In this document: positions 13,146 through 26,000 of the stretch, one piece after another
Layout of the letters: every line of letters starts with the position of its first letter
Position numbering within the stretch: position 1 is the first letter of the stretch
Assembly: GCA_029962745.1 (NCBI GenBank)
Contig: CM057155.1
Coordinates: 29,898,483 to 29,962,482 of the forward strand
Origin: Echinometra lucunter
Lineage: Eukaryota; Echinodermata; Echinoidea; Camarodonta; Echinometridae
Direction: 5' to 3'
DNA: 64,000 nucleotides
Notes under the pieces: model-generated
Database searches by the model: none
The model's input: only the letters and a program-made list of their open reading frames with translations
What the model was told of the DNA's origin: nothing
Made by a program: the position numbers and the translations under genes

Positions 13146-15600
13146 CTATGTAATTGAAGTTCTATCTAAGGGTATATAAGTAAAAATTAATTTCCTTGTC
13201 ATATTTGCCACCTGCACGCATGAGGTTCGCGCCATTAGCCTCGATTCTGATACTAATATCCACTCACGTAAAACACCTTTAATGTTCCATTGTGCTGTGG
13301 ATTGTTTAATTTATCCTGCGTGGCTGATTGATCACGGTGTACATTGAAATGTACGTAGCCTTCGGTTTTAATTTCGGTAGTAAAAGGCAAACAAGAGATA
13401 CCTGTCACTATGGTTCATGCCTTTTAACTGCTTTCTAATGCCATACCTTGCAACTTTACAATCGTCAATAATTGCTGCACAGAGTAATATCACTTCCTGT
13501 TTGTGAATAATTAACGAGCCAGGGTAAAACGCATGTACATGTATTACCGTTAATGCACTCTTTGTCGTGAGAAATTAGTTAAAAGTCTTTCTGAATTAAG
13601 CTTTGTAATCGCTTCACTCGGTACTCTCAGGGATTTGAATCAAAATTTGTCGTCATGACCAGGAACGTGATTATCTTATTATAGGACAAATCGGGTTTCA
13701 CCTTTGACTGGCAAAGCCTGACGCTTAAAATAAGTTTAAATCTCGATTCACACGAGGTGTCATATACTACGTCATGACCGCGTCACTGTCTTTTGTAAGA
13801 GTGATGTTGCTTAGTAAGTGACTGCAAAATAAACGGTATACACAAAACTAAAAAATTAGCGTATGCGTTAAATGCCCAGGGTCCTCGATTAACGCAGCTT
13901 TTCGCAATTTAGATGGCGCCCAGTGTAAGCCAGGCTTAATTTCTTCTGCTAGTTCCTTCCCTTTCTCTCTCCACGTGAATACACAATCATCTGCATAAAT
14001 TGGTTAGAGACGATTGTCTTCACTTCTTTCACTTTTCCCCACCGACAGAAATGCTCGGCTGGTCATGCGGTTAACCATTAAAACATGAATGGTTAGTAGC
14101 GAGGTTTTCCTGAGTAGCTAGGATGCAATTGTACAATTTTTTTTCTTATTAAGAAAAAAAATAATAATGAAAGCTTATCAAAAGAGAAATAACACACTAA
14201 ACTTACGTTATTCCTCCTCCCATTTTTCATCATCATAAAATGGATTTATAAAAGGGTTCTATTAAAAGCGTTTTTTTAGCAGAATATCCAAACGTTTCTT
14301 GCAAGCAAGTGGATGGGAGGGGGCATGGGGGGGGGGCAAAACAATGCGCATTGTTTGTGGTTCAAGGGGATGAGGCACATGCTTTCCGCCACCTACCTGA
14401 TTGATACGCCACTGTTTTCAATAACTGCAGACATGGAGTGAGCAGTCTTTCCATTTTCAGTTACTCTAAACAACATGCCCTTGTATAATTTCATGGAATG
14501 GTGTGCAATGTGTCAAGATTTATTAAAACCAGCACACGGGAATGGCGTAAAGACCACTGTTTAATGAAACATTAATTTGCTATTATTATGCAGTACCTTT
14601 CTCACGCGTACTTCAATGTTGTTGAATATGATTCCATGAATACCTGATATTTTTTAAAAAAGAAAATTGCCAAATTTCGTTAAACTAATAGTCTCTGACA
14701 TATTCAACTCAGTTCAATTAAAAAACAATACATTTATTTCCTTCTGATTTGTTACATATATGAGATACAAACAATTTTTTTAAAAATACAATTGAAGGAG
14801 GCATGGTCCCTGAAAAGCATAACAATACTTGTGATTGGGAATGCCTGTTTACAAAAATGACCCCCAAAAAATAAATAAATCTACACAACATATATAAGAG
14901 GATAGAAAGTTAGAGAGAAAGGAGCAGAAAGAAAGAAAGAAATGAGAAAGGATATAATACCATGAACAATGTGAAAGATAGGTTTGAAAATTCATAAAGT
15001 GATCATTGTTTTATTCTTAAAAATCATGTACAAATAAGTATAAATAAATTCATTATGAATACTGACAACGTATATCATAGGAGAAAGCAAAGCTGCTTCA
15101 CATGTGAATTTCAAAAAAAAAAATATAATCATCATTGAGGTCAAACAACTATTTAATCTATACTTATACCCTGTATACAGATTTTGCCTTGCCAAGAGAT
15201 TAAATTTTTAGATAGGGAAAAGTATAAGTTGTGTGTTTAATCGAGAGCATACTGCACAATGATCGGGTGGTATAGAATATGGACCAAAGAGTAATAATGT
15301 AGTCGGAGCTTGATTACATCGTCCAATCATGCAGAGAGCTATGCTAAAACGATCACTGACTACTGGTATGTATTTGACATGTCTCAAGCATGCCGATCTT
15401 ACTATGATAAAAAAGGTTACCACTAACAACGTCGATATGTCGAGTAATAAATCAATGAACATGAGTGTAAACTCCAGACAAGAAAACATTCTACGGCGAA
15501 GAACATACTAGCGAAACAATGTCACGATGTATTGTCGTATCTGGTATCAAATGAAGCAGACGCTGCCTCCCCCCCCCCCCCCCCCCCCATTGCAGATACA
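13146..15600. other. Intergenic, no gene recognised
   Basis: Mostly unique-looking AT-rich DNA with a G-run at 14326 and a C-run at 15570-15590. No exons, RNA genes or repeats recognised. Confidence 0.45.
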
Positions 15601-15624
15601 CATATCGCAATGTGCATTGCACAT

Positions 15625-15830
15625 TTTCGGCATTACTCCCAGTGTTAAAGATCGTATGTTCGATCTGTAATGAAAAGCACAAGTCAGAAAAAAAATGGAA
15701 CCAGCGGGATTCGAACCTGCCATCTTCATTACAGATCGAGCATACGATCTTTAACACTAGGAGTAATGCCGAAAATTTGTTTCTCCCATTAAGCTTCTTC
15801 ATTTATTTACAAACAAATTCGCCAAGCTAG
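15625..15830. repeat. Dispersed repeat, copies B (+) and C (-), inverted pair
   Basis: TTCGGCATTACTCCCAGTG at 15625 is repeated in reverse as CACTAGGAGTAATGCCGAA ending near 15776, with GATCTGTAATGA on both arms. The spacer contains GGGATTCGAACCTG, whose complement resembles a Pol III B box (GGTTCGAATCC), suggesting a tRNA-derived SINE component on the - strand. Confidence 0.6.
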
Positions 15831-15841
15831 ACCAAATACAT

Positions 15842-17065
15842 AATTCATATATCTTATAGTCCCACTGTGTACTTTGATGACAAATTATCCCTCTAATGGT
15901 AAAAAGTATATTTTTCCCTTTGATCGCTGCGCTCGCTCGTATAATACTTAGATACAGGATGGTTTGGGAAAACCAAACCAATTCGGCAAGCGAGGTGACC
16001 AAATATAGAATTCAGATATCTTATAGACCCATGGTGTATTTTGATGACGATTATCCCTACCATGAAAAAAAATACTATGTCCTCACTCTCTGCGCTCGCT
16101 CTTATAATGCTTAGATACAGGATGGTTTGCGAAAACAAACCAATTTGGAAAGCGAGGTGACCAAATATATAATTCAGATATCTAATAGGCCTATGGTGTA
16201 TTTTGGTGACAAATTATCCCTGTCATCAGGTGATCATGGTAAAAAGTATATTTTTTCCTCGCTCGCTGCGCTCGTTCGTACTATATACTGAATAAGAAAG
16301 CAAACATATTCGGCAAGCGAAGTCACCAAATGTTTTTTTTTATGCTTTTTCATAATTATACATATTTATTATGTCCTATGGCACTTATTATGGCATTTAT
16401 TATGTGCCTAAGGCACCCTCGACCCAAGCTTTTGCTATTAAAGGTGTGTCCTCCAATTATTTATGTAATTATACGATGATTGTATATTTTGTTATCAATA
16501 CCATGAATGTCAATTTGTTGTTTCATTATTTTGCTGTTTATTTGAATAATTGGAAATAAATGTGTTTGAACTGAAACTGAACTGAACTGAAATGTATACC
16601 CTAGTTATCTTAATGACCCAGAGTGGTTTTTATTCATTTTTCAGCATATTGAGTGCGAACTATCACTTATACTTATCAATTATACAAATCTGGCAAGTGA
16701 GGTGACCGATTATACATATGTTTCTAAATATCTTATAGGCCTATTGCGTGATGACGAAATAACACTTCTGCCATGTCTACGGTCAAGGGAATGGGTTTTC
16801 CTCGCTCGCTTCGCTCGTTCGTAACATCTAAAAAAAAGTATGGTTTCGGACAGAAGACATTTGGACGAGTTAGGTGTCAAAAAAGAGTCACTGTTATTTG
16901 GCAGCGAGGTGATCATTTATCATTTCTTAAAGGCCTACAAAGTGTATTTTGATGACAAAATAACACTACTTTCACAACAGGAAGTGGATATTTTTGGCTC
17001 ACTCGCTCTTTTTTTTTTAGAAACAGCAAGGTTCATAATCGAGCCAAAAGAGTCATTACTTTATA
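15842..17065 (+). repeat. Degenerate ~150-170-bp tandem repeat array, interrupted
   Basis: Units each carry ATATCTTATAG, GTGTATTTTGATGAC, a TCGCTGCGCTCGCTCG-like block and GGCAAGCGAGGTGACCAAAT. Three units run from 15842 to 16335; two more diverged ones run from about 16690 to 17065. Positions 16340-16690 are an insertion with a retroposon-like tail. Confidence 0.7.
16340..16592 (+). mobile_element. Probable retroposon fragment with (CTGAA)n tail
   Basis: AT-rich sequence ending AATAAATGTGTTTGAACTGA followed by ACTGAACTGAACTGAA splits the tandem array. The pattern resembles the 3' end of a LINE or SINE. No coding part is visible. Confidence 0.45.
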
Positions 17066-18088
17066 CAAATTTTTAAAATGCTTCGCGACCCCTAAATATT
17101 CCATTAAAACTAATAAAAGTAACAGTGATCCAGCTAGATCTTACCCCCTCCCCCTTTCGCAAGGGACTTCGCGCTTCGATGTGTGTCTAAATTGAATTTG
17201 AGGTGAGTGCTTCAGCCCCCCCCCCCCCCCCCGTTCAGAAAAGCTTCCTACGCCCATGAATATGCCCATTCTTTCACCTGAACTCTCATACCAACAATGT
17301 TCTACTTACAGATATTGTGGTATATTTATGGGTAACGGAATTGCCAGAAAAAGGTGTCAGTTTCAAATAACAAAAAATGTCATATAAAATCAAACAGATT
17401 ATCTGTAACTACACATGTGACCAATGTTTTAATAAAACATATGAATATAAACAAAAAAAATTATACCAATACTGATTAAGATGGTGGAATTCTTTTACTT
17501 TTCCTTTTTTATAGCTTCTTTTAATTCAAGGATCTGGCTTTTCAGGACTACCAAAGTAATTGTAAATCTGGAATTATCTGATTTTGTGCTTCCCATTTGG
17601 AATTGCGCATTTTCCCAAGTCATTTGGAAGCGCGTGGACATGTGGAGAAGTTGGATGATAATATGATAAGTGTTATACAAGAATGGGATATCATTACTAC
17701 ATTTTTTTAACCTTTTTTTTTTTTTTTTTTTTGTTGTTTAAACTTTGATAAGTATGCATACGATAATGATCTGGTCATACCAAAAATTGAGAAATGTCCG
17801 TGCCTCGCCTACATGTAGCGTCAGATAATTATGTTGATCAAAATGTGTGGAAAATCTAGAGGTTCAGACACCATTTATTCAATTATGCATCGCTTCCGAT
17901 CGGGGTTTTTTTTCGAATCTGTTTAGAGGTCAGCCCATAATTGATTTCGTCACGGCATATAAGGAAAGACAGAGAAATTTGATGAGGGAATAGGCGAAGG
18001 AAATAACGCATCCCATTCCAAGCACGCAGAAAAGCTATATGCTAGTAAGTAGAGTTTGAATTATGAACGCAAGAAGTCGGATGTGACT
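17066..18088. other. Intergenic, no gene recognised
   Basis: Contains a C-run at 17216-17232 and a T-run at 17703-17732; otherwise AT-rich without recognisable features. Confidence 0.5.
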
Positions 18089-18092
18089 TTAA

Positions 18093-18579
18093 AGGCATTG
18101 GCTAACTTTGTGAGTAGCTGATTTAAAAAATTCTCAAACTAAGATGAAACATGTGTATTAGTACTTGTATTTGTACTCAAAAATCCTGAAACCAACCATA
18201 ATTTGGAATGAAAAAGTGTAAGTTAGACGCAAACGGCGATTTTATTATCCTTCGTCTCACGAGACAATCACTAAGAAGACCACTTTGCTTGAATTTGAAA
18301 ATGCCGTTATGTGCCTCCCACCGCGTGATACGCCAATACACACAGTACGGTAAGGTGAGTCATACGCGCATGGGCACTCCTTTTGTTTATTCTGTGCAAC
18401 CGACCCTCGTATATTTTTCAAACATTGGTTCATTTTTTTGATATTTAAAAATACTTCCTCTGGATGTTATTCTTTGAAACTTTCAGACTGGTATTTTTAC
18501 ACTATAACCCTTATGTTTATCCCATTTTCAAGTAACAAAACAAGATTTTTTAAAATCATAACAATGTTAACCAATGTCT
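18093..18579. mobile_element. TTAA-flanked MITE, family TTAA-2 copy A (complete)
   Basis: Begins AGGCATTGGCTAAC and ends GTTAACCAATGTCT, inverted with few mismatches. TTAA sits on both sides (18089-18092, 18580-18583). Reverse-complement homology to 51600-51925 includes GCGTGATACGCCAATACAC and CAGACTGGTATTTTTACACT. No ORF. Piggybac- or Kolobok-type target preference is inferred from TTAA. Confidence 0.78.
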
Positions 18580-18583
18580 TTAA

Positions 18584-20933
18584 GTTATGAGATGTATGAC
18601 GAACAAAACTACATATTGAAGGGCGGAAATGGACGTCGGATTGTTATTGAACAGTCATCCAAATAGAAATATTCAAAGACACACAAGCTCTATGTCCGTG
18701 CACATTATAGTCACCCGAATAATCTTCATGATTTAGGTGGTACGGTACAGCACCGCGCAGCGACAGTCGATTAAGGAAATAAGCAGCACAAATTGACTGC
18801 TCCTTTTTCATGGTTTCAGGGCAGAATCGAAATACGATACAGAAAAAGCGACCTCCATCGATTTGCAGACATGTCATCTACCAGAGGCAGACAGATGATA
18901 CAAAACTGTATATGTTAAAGGTACGATTCAGTTATTATACGATTCATACTGATGCTACCCGGCCCCCAATAGCCACGGGTTGACGGGTATCCAAAAGTTG
19001 AACTTTGCTGTAGAAAATATAAACATGGTTAAATATTGTCCACCACGAGCAAAGTATGAGTCGACCAACTTTAGAACATTTTGTTTTTACCTTACTTCAG
19101 AAATACTTAATCCACCTTCGATGATTTTGGGTTTTTTTCGTTTTTTTACTACAATTAGACAAAGTATTAAAAATCTTGGCAGAACGACCAAACATACCAA
19201 AAGTAATTTTTTTTTTTAATGAATGGTTTCATTCAGTGCAAATGTGAAGGTTTAGGCATTGATTAAAATGACACATTTCTCCGAAATCACAAGTCCTATG
19301 GGAAATTCACATGCTCTACCGTACAAGAAAAAAAAAAACTAGTTCGTACGATTGCATCATTATGTACACTTCAGATGACGTAACGTACATTATTCAGAAT
19401 TCAGAAGTGACGATGGTAATGTAGCTCTATACAGCAAAAGCTTCTCTGTTAGGAAGCCCAAAGGCATAGTCTGAAAAGAGGGAGAAAATCACAGTGAAGA
19501 TTTATATAGTGGCCTCTCTTGTGACTAGACTGTCTTATCAAATAGAAAATATAAACACTTCAATTGGGACGACCTCTTTTTCGGCGGTCTCAGGGTAATA
19601 CATCTAAAGTCGAAGTAAACACAAATGGAAGGCTGATGGATGTTTATGTCTGGTTTGATTTGGACGTGGTAGACATGACGTTTAAAGCTCCGTTGGAAAG
19701 GGTTTATTTTTTGTTATCAAAGTTATGTTCATTTGAAGGATGTCGGGGCTTACCCAAACAGGGAAAGAATCGGTCATCCGTATACATGGTATAATTGCGT
19801 GTCATATAGGTAGTCCTTGTCTCTTATTTGCCGAAAGGTTTCTGTACAATTTAACATGCAAAGCCATAGAGTCAAATGAGTCAGACCAATATTTGTATTG
19901 ACAAGAGAACCTTAGATCTACTCGGAAAAAATTATACATGCAGTTGTGTAAGAAACTTGGATTTTTTTTTCTCTCAACTGTGAACGGCAAAACAAACGAA
20001 ACTGAAAAGAGAAAAACATGAACTTGTTTAACAAAAAAAAAAAGTATTTTGGAATTTGCTTTTGAACCTATCTATATTGAATAATCTAAATACTTTTATT
20101 TTCAATCTAAAAGATGAAATAACGTCTTTTTAGAAAAATTTCCATCTTTGAATTTTCAATAAGCTCTCTCTTGCTCTTTCTTTTTTTCCATTTATGGTTC
20201 TACTAGTAATTCATCTGTTCAAAATGTTGCTCCTTTAATCAAAGTATTCATAGCCTTAATTCACCAAGTTTGATATCAAAGGCACCACAAGAACAGAAGT
20301 TCACTACGATACCCTTGATTTTGATTTGGGCATTCTCAGCATTCCTCCTTTGATCTGCGTAGGATATAATTCTTCACGGATTTCTAAGTAGATTCGTTTC
20401 TCTTCCATGTAATATCGAAAAATGCAGCAGCTTCATTTTATTGCCTTGTCATTTTGCCCTCGGTGGAATTCATCTGTTTCCTCAGTTATTGTAAGTTATC
20501 ATTATAATAAAAGGATAATCGCATGGAGAGGATTCCATTGCTATTTTCCATTTATCTAATTGCCTGTATTTTTAGACAAGCGTTAAAGGAGTTATATTGT
20601 TTGAGACGCCACGAAAATTCGTCTGAAGAACGGTTATCGACATTTTTACGCAGATTAATCTAGCAATATTAAATTAATTTTGGACAATTTTCTACGAAGC
20701 TTCTGTGTTTATACTTTTGTTTTTGTTTTTGTAATGTTTTTCTGAGTTTGTTTGTTTTGTTTTGTTTTATTTTGTTTTATTTTGATTTTTTGTTTTGTCA
20801 AATAGAAAAGGCATGCACTCCTTTGTGTAAAAAGAGAAGATTGCTGTCACTATTGCTTCATGTCTCAACTGAGTAAATGAGTAAATTTCAACACTTTAAA
20901 GTATATTCAGAGCTTTAAGCATGATAAACGCTA

Positions 20934-20935
<2 letters not shown>
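18584..20935. other. Intergenic, no gene recognised
   Basis: AT-rich, with T/G-rich low complexity at 20720-20800 (TTTTG repeats). No exon with convincing splice context was recognised. Confidence 0.45.

Positions 20936-20973
<38 letters not shown>
20936..20973. repeat. (TC)n microsatellite
   Basis: About 18 TC units. Confidence 0.95.
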
Positions 20974-20979
<6 letters not shown>

Positions 20980-21818
20980 TGATCCTAATCTTCAAAACTG
21001 TCAGTCATGACAGCAATCTATTTTTCAATCGTCAATTTAAGAGACGAAAACATAGATCAAATGGTCCCAAATGACAAATGTCCTACACAACCTGACGACA
21101 GGAATCAGATATGTTCTCCCTAATGGGAACTTAAATAGATAGCATCGCAGCATAAGTGTGTTAGCACACCAGTGGTAGATAGTTAGAGACAGCTATACTA
21201 CAAGAAAGAAAGAGAAAGATATGCCTATTTCATCTTATTTGTTAGGTGTATATAAACAGACTTTTATCGAAGAATATGAAACGGGAGTAAAAGACAGACA
21301 TGCACGTCGGATAAGGTAAGAATCTCTTTCTGTCTCTCCTTCTCCACGTTGACAGTGTCGATCATCAGAGCTGGCCTTACTCTACACTGCCTCCCAACGG
21401 AATGACATCCTTATATATCACGAGCGTTGATCTTCTTTCCTGGGACCTGTACGCAGGGATCATTGCTAAATCGATGTATTAGAATCAATGATTAGACATG
21501 AGTCAAGTTTGTCAAATAAAGATGTATGCACTCGAAGACTAGTGTTGATTTTTCCCCTCATCTTATGTAGATGTGTACATGTTGTCACGTTCGGTCTACA
21601 GTAACTGATCTACCCCCCCCCCCCCCTTGTCTTTCTCTCTCCCTTCCACTCACCTTTCTCATTCATTTTCATTATGTCAATCATTACAGCAATCATGGTT
21701 ATAGTGTTTTGTCTCCAAATATGGTCGCTTCCCGAATTACTCGTTTCAAGACGCACAGATCCTCTGATACGTCAAACTGAAAAAAGGGTGCATTGTTCAT
21801 GAATACTTCCTTCTTAAC

Positions 21819-22460
21819 GATCCTGTGGAAATGTGTTTCATGTTATAACGTAGCGATCCAGTGGAAATGTGTTTCATGTTATAACGTAGCGATCCAGTGG
21901 AAATGTGTTTCATGTTATAACGTAGCGATCCTGTGGAAATGTGTTTCATGTTATAACGTAGCGATCCAGTGGAAATGTGTTTCATGTTATAACGTAGCGA
22001 TCCAGTGGAAATGTGTTTCATGTTATAACGTAGCGATCCAGTGGAAATGTGTTTCATGTTATAACGTAGCGATCCAGTGGAAATGTGTTTCATGTTATAA
22101 CGTAGCGATCCAGTGGAAATGTGTTTCATGTTATAACGTAGCGATCCAGTGGAAATGTGTTTCATGTTATAACGTAGCGATCCAGTGGAAATGTGTTTCA
22201 TGTTATAACGTAGCGATCCAGTGGAAATGTGTTTCATGTTATAACGTAGCGATCCAGTGGAAATGTGTTTCATGTTATAACGTAGCGATCCAGTGGAAAT
22301 GTGTTTCATGTTATAACGTAGCGATCCAGTGGAAATGTGTTTCATGTTATAACGTAGCGATCCAGTGGAAATGTGTTTCATGTTATAACGTAGCGATCCA
22401 GTGGAAATGTGTTTCATGTTATAACGTAGCGATCCAGTGGAAATGTGTTTCATGTTATAA
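21819..22460. repeat. 36-bp minisatellite, about 17.8 nearly identical copies
   Basis: Unit is GATCCAGTGGAAATGTGTTT followed by CATGTTATAACGTAGC (36 bp). Units 1 and 4 have T instead of A in GATCC(A/T)G; the others look identical. Because 36 is divisible by 3 and the unit has no stop in one frame on either strand, long repetitive open frames arise on both strands. These are not considered genes. Confidence 0.97.
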
Positions 22461-22900
22461 GGCTGGGAATAAAGCATTCCAATAGAATGATCATTGAAAG
22501 TTGTTTCATTTTTTGAAAAGTCCTTACGAAGAGCATATACAAGAAGGCTGTTTGTATAGAGGCAAAGATGTCAGTTCATGTAGTTATATTCTGCCCTAGT
22601 TTTGTTAGTTATTGATTAATGATTAGATGCAAATACTTCGCCTTGAAAAAAATAAAACAATTATTGTATAGAAATTAGTGTGTGATAGTGCATTTCAGTT
22701 TTTAAAGATGTCAGATTTCGACACATCAATGGACGAAACGGATAAATGAATGGATGTGCACTTTGCATACATCCACTTATTGTATACAAATTAGTGATTA
22801 CGTTTCAGTTTTTAAAGATGATTTATATCGTCTTATATGGCAAATGACAAATTTTACAAACTTATGCCATGGCATTTAAGCTCTCGTAACCGAATCATGG

Positions 22901-23067
22901 AGCTAGACTTTCTAAGAAGTTGAGAAAAAGTAGACAAGCCATTACTTTTTATTAACTTCTTAGAAAGTCTAAGAAGTTAATAAAAAGTAATGACTTGTCT
23001 ACTCTTCATTAACTTCTTAGAAAGTCTAGCTAAGAATTTAATAAAAAGTAGACAAGCCATTACTTTC
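22901..23067. repeat. 131-bp palindrome (62-bp arms, 7-bp centre) plus a third partial arm
   Basis: Arms 22901-22962 and 22970-23031 are inverted copies with a handful of mismatches around GAAAGTC. Positions 23031-23067 begin another copy (TAAGAATTTAATAAAAAGTA). Expected to form a strong hairpin or cruciform. Confidence 0.9.
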
Positions 23068-26000
23068 GATGCCTAAAAATCTTTATCGCTCGAATTAGGC
23101 ATTTTTTTATACCAAAAGTGATCTCTCAGTAAGAGGTTTTAATGGGTGATCAAGGCAAATTAGTTTAAGAAAAATAGAGACATGGAAAAAATATATATAT
23201 ATCAAAGTAAAATCATGAGTGACGGATACCCAGTGAAGAATTTAAAAAAGATATTCAAAGGACGTACGAGATCATGAACAATTTATGTTTAGTTCATAAC
23301 ATCAGATAAGTTTTGAAATTATACAGTCAGGACTTCATTTTAGTAATTGTTAAATCATTTGGTTTGGCGTCACCTGTGCCTGGGAGACGAAAAACGAACT
23401 GAATCACTGTAACCCTCAGGTCTCTCCTCCCGATATCATTGGTTGGGGGTGTGCAGGTGGACCACATACACCGGGGTTTCCCTCTCTTGGTTGAATTATA
23501 AATTATTCTTCTTGTACATTATATCGACCCTAAGAAATTATTTGAACCATTTTGTGAACATGACAATAATCTTAGCCTTAGCCCTGGCATCCATTCAAAA
23601 AAGGCTTTAGTCTTTTGATAAAAATGATATTTGATATTCCTGTGTTTCGTTTCTTCTGTTCATTTAGGAAAGGCCTCTTGCATGTGAACAGCCGAAAAGG
23701 AAACTTTAAAGGGCTATGCGCTATAATGCATGGGGTTTGTAAAATCCACGTTTGATTATCTGCAGGATTATCTGTCACGCAATTTCACTGTGGGAGAAAA
23801 ATAGAATTTATGCTAAATGGTTGATTACGATGAACATAAGATAATTCTCTGATTTTGAAGTTTCGGAAATCATCAAAATTGTGATAACATTTTTGTATTA
23901 ATCAAATAATCTTTGCTAATATCGCAAACCTTGAAAAGCACCGGGCAAAGACACGTGCATACTGGACTACGCGAGTATAATACTATTAATCTGAGATCAT
24001 AAACATTTTTTTTTTAATATAACATTGCGATGAAAATATTTTTCCACAAAGAGCCTAAAAGATGAGAAAGCTTTTCACTCTTCATGCCCTTAGCAAAAGT
24101 CAGCCTGCTCCTTAAGAGCGACTTCCATCATCACTATAATCATGCTGCCATTATCATATTACAGCGCTATGACATTGTAATCATAAATCATGGCATAATC
24201 ATACGCTGTTCTGGGATCTTGATATATCCACTCATGAATTCTAATGCTTGTAATGTTACTTTACCCTCGTAGAGCATCAGTAACTGTTCAAGTTATCAAA
24301 ATTTATGTACGTGCATCGGCGGATCCATGACCCCTTTTTCCCTGGCGGTAAAATGTCTGAAATATATGACATGAAAATGTGAAACAAGGATCTGTGGCTG
24401 ATCCACATCACGAAGGGTTTTGAATTGAAGTGAAAATACTCAACGATATGAAAAAGGAATATTGTATTGTGCCCTACGATAGTTCCATTAAAGATATCAA
24501 AAAAGTAGGATGATTAGTGTGAATGGAAAGTATTAGTGAACCTGATATTAAAAAAAAAAAATCTTTTCTAGGATACCGCTATCTCTTGCCTCCATCTTAA
24601 ACTAGAAAACTGAACCGGCTAGACGTTAACTTCCACATTGACGGAAGACACATCACCCCCATGGGTGAGGGTGATGTGTAGGGGTTGGGTGGGGGTGAGT
24701 GGTACTGGGACGTAGACAAACATAGTCTAATCACTCGGCTGCCCAAATAGTGAAACTGATAAAACTGTGTTGTGATAGTATTTCAATGGGTCTACGGATC
24801 CTAACAGAGAATATTGGGAAGGAACTTTGAAAGAGCGTGGACGGATATCCGTCTTCATACGTGAGGAGGACACATCTAATATTTTCTGACAAGAAAAAAT
24901 AATAATAGAAAAAAACCCCGTCGGATTTAGAGGTTGTCTATTGTACCACAAAGTTCGCTAAAAAAAACAACGAAACAGGGCCTTTTTTTTAGCTTACCCC
25001 CCCCCCCCCTCTCTCTCTCTCCTATATCATGACTATCACTATTATCATTATTATCATTATCATCATATCATCATGACCATTATTCTCATTTAACAAAGGT
25101 TATTATTATTATTGTTGTTATTATGAGATGAGCGGTATTTTGAATTCTTCAAACAAACACCAACCCACCTTGTGCTTCTGCCACAGTGCCGCTGCGGTGG
25201 TACGTCTAAACAATATAGTTATACCATGACGAATACAACGCGCATGATCACTATCGTAAAACCGTGTCTGTCTGGAGGAGCTGTTCCATTTTTAGAAGGA
25301 AAACTGATGGTATTGCCATGATAACGCGTGCGTTTGTTTAAGAGGAAATTGCGAATTCGTGTAACAATTCTCCGGATTTATCTAATTTGATTAACACAGG
25401 TCATTCGTGAACGTAATCAAAAGCATCACTGTACTTTTCTCATGAAACTGTTGGGGGAAAAAATGGAGGGTGGGGTATAAAATGTACTTTACAATGTCGC
25501 CACACAAACGATTAAAGATGCCAATTCAGTCAACATTGCATGTACTTTTTACTTCTCATTATTTAGAAACAATAAGTCATGGTTAACCGATTGAAGGATC
25601 ATCCCTCAAGATGGCTCTCAAATCCTCTGACATGAATGTTGCCCCCACGCCACTTCTTTAGGGACCTAACCACGTCCACTTATAGGCGTGTGCCCTTGCC
25701 AAATTGGATCCTCTTTTCCTCTTGTAGCTCCTCCCCAACAATAATCCTGGAGTCGATACTGTTTTTGCCTTTTTTATGATTCTGATATTTTCTGAATGCC
25801 ATGTACTGTATTTGCAATCTCTTCTTCATAATAGTCAATAGTTAGATTGTCAAGACTTCATGATTATCTCAGAGTGTGAGAAGTCATTATCAGCTCATCT
25901 TAATAGGAACCATGGTAACGTAAAATGGTGGCAGAAGGAAATGACATATACTCATTTCACGAAATTACTGTATTCGAGGTTAATACCAGAATTCAATAAG

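Noticed and set aside
15700..15735. tRNA gene on the - strand (GGTTCGAATCCC)
   Set aside because: Only a B-box-like block is present; no acceptor stem, D arm or anticodon arm could be folded around it, so it was treated as SINE-like repeat.
18644..18877. 77-codon - strand frame as an exon of the 43.6-kb gene
   Set aside because: No acceptor with pyrimidine tract at a suitable position and no recognised similarity.
21819..22460. CRISPR-like array
   Set aside because: Units are contiguous with no unique spacers and the genome is eukaryotic; this is a minisatellite.
21793..22485. Two overlapping long open frames on opposite strands (230 and 226 codons)
   Set aside because: They exist only because a 36-bp unit without stops repeats in frame; there is no promoter, splice or family evidence.
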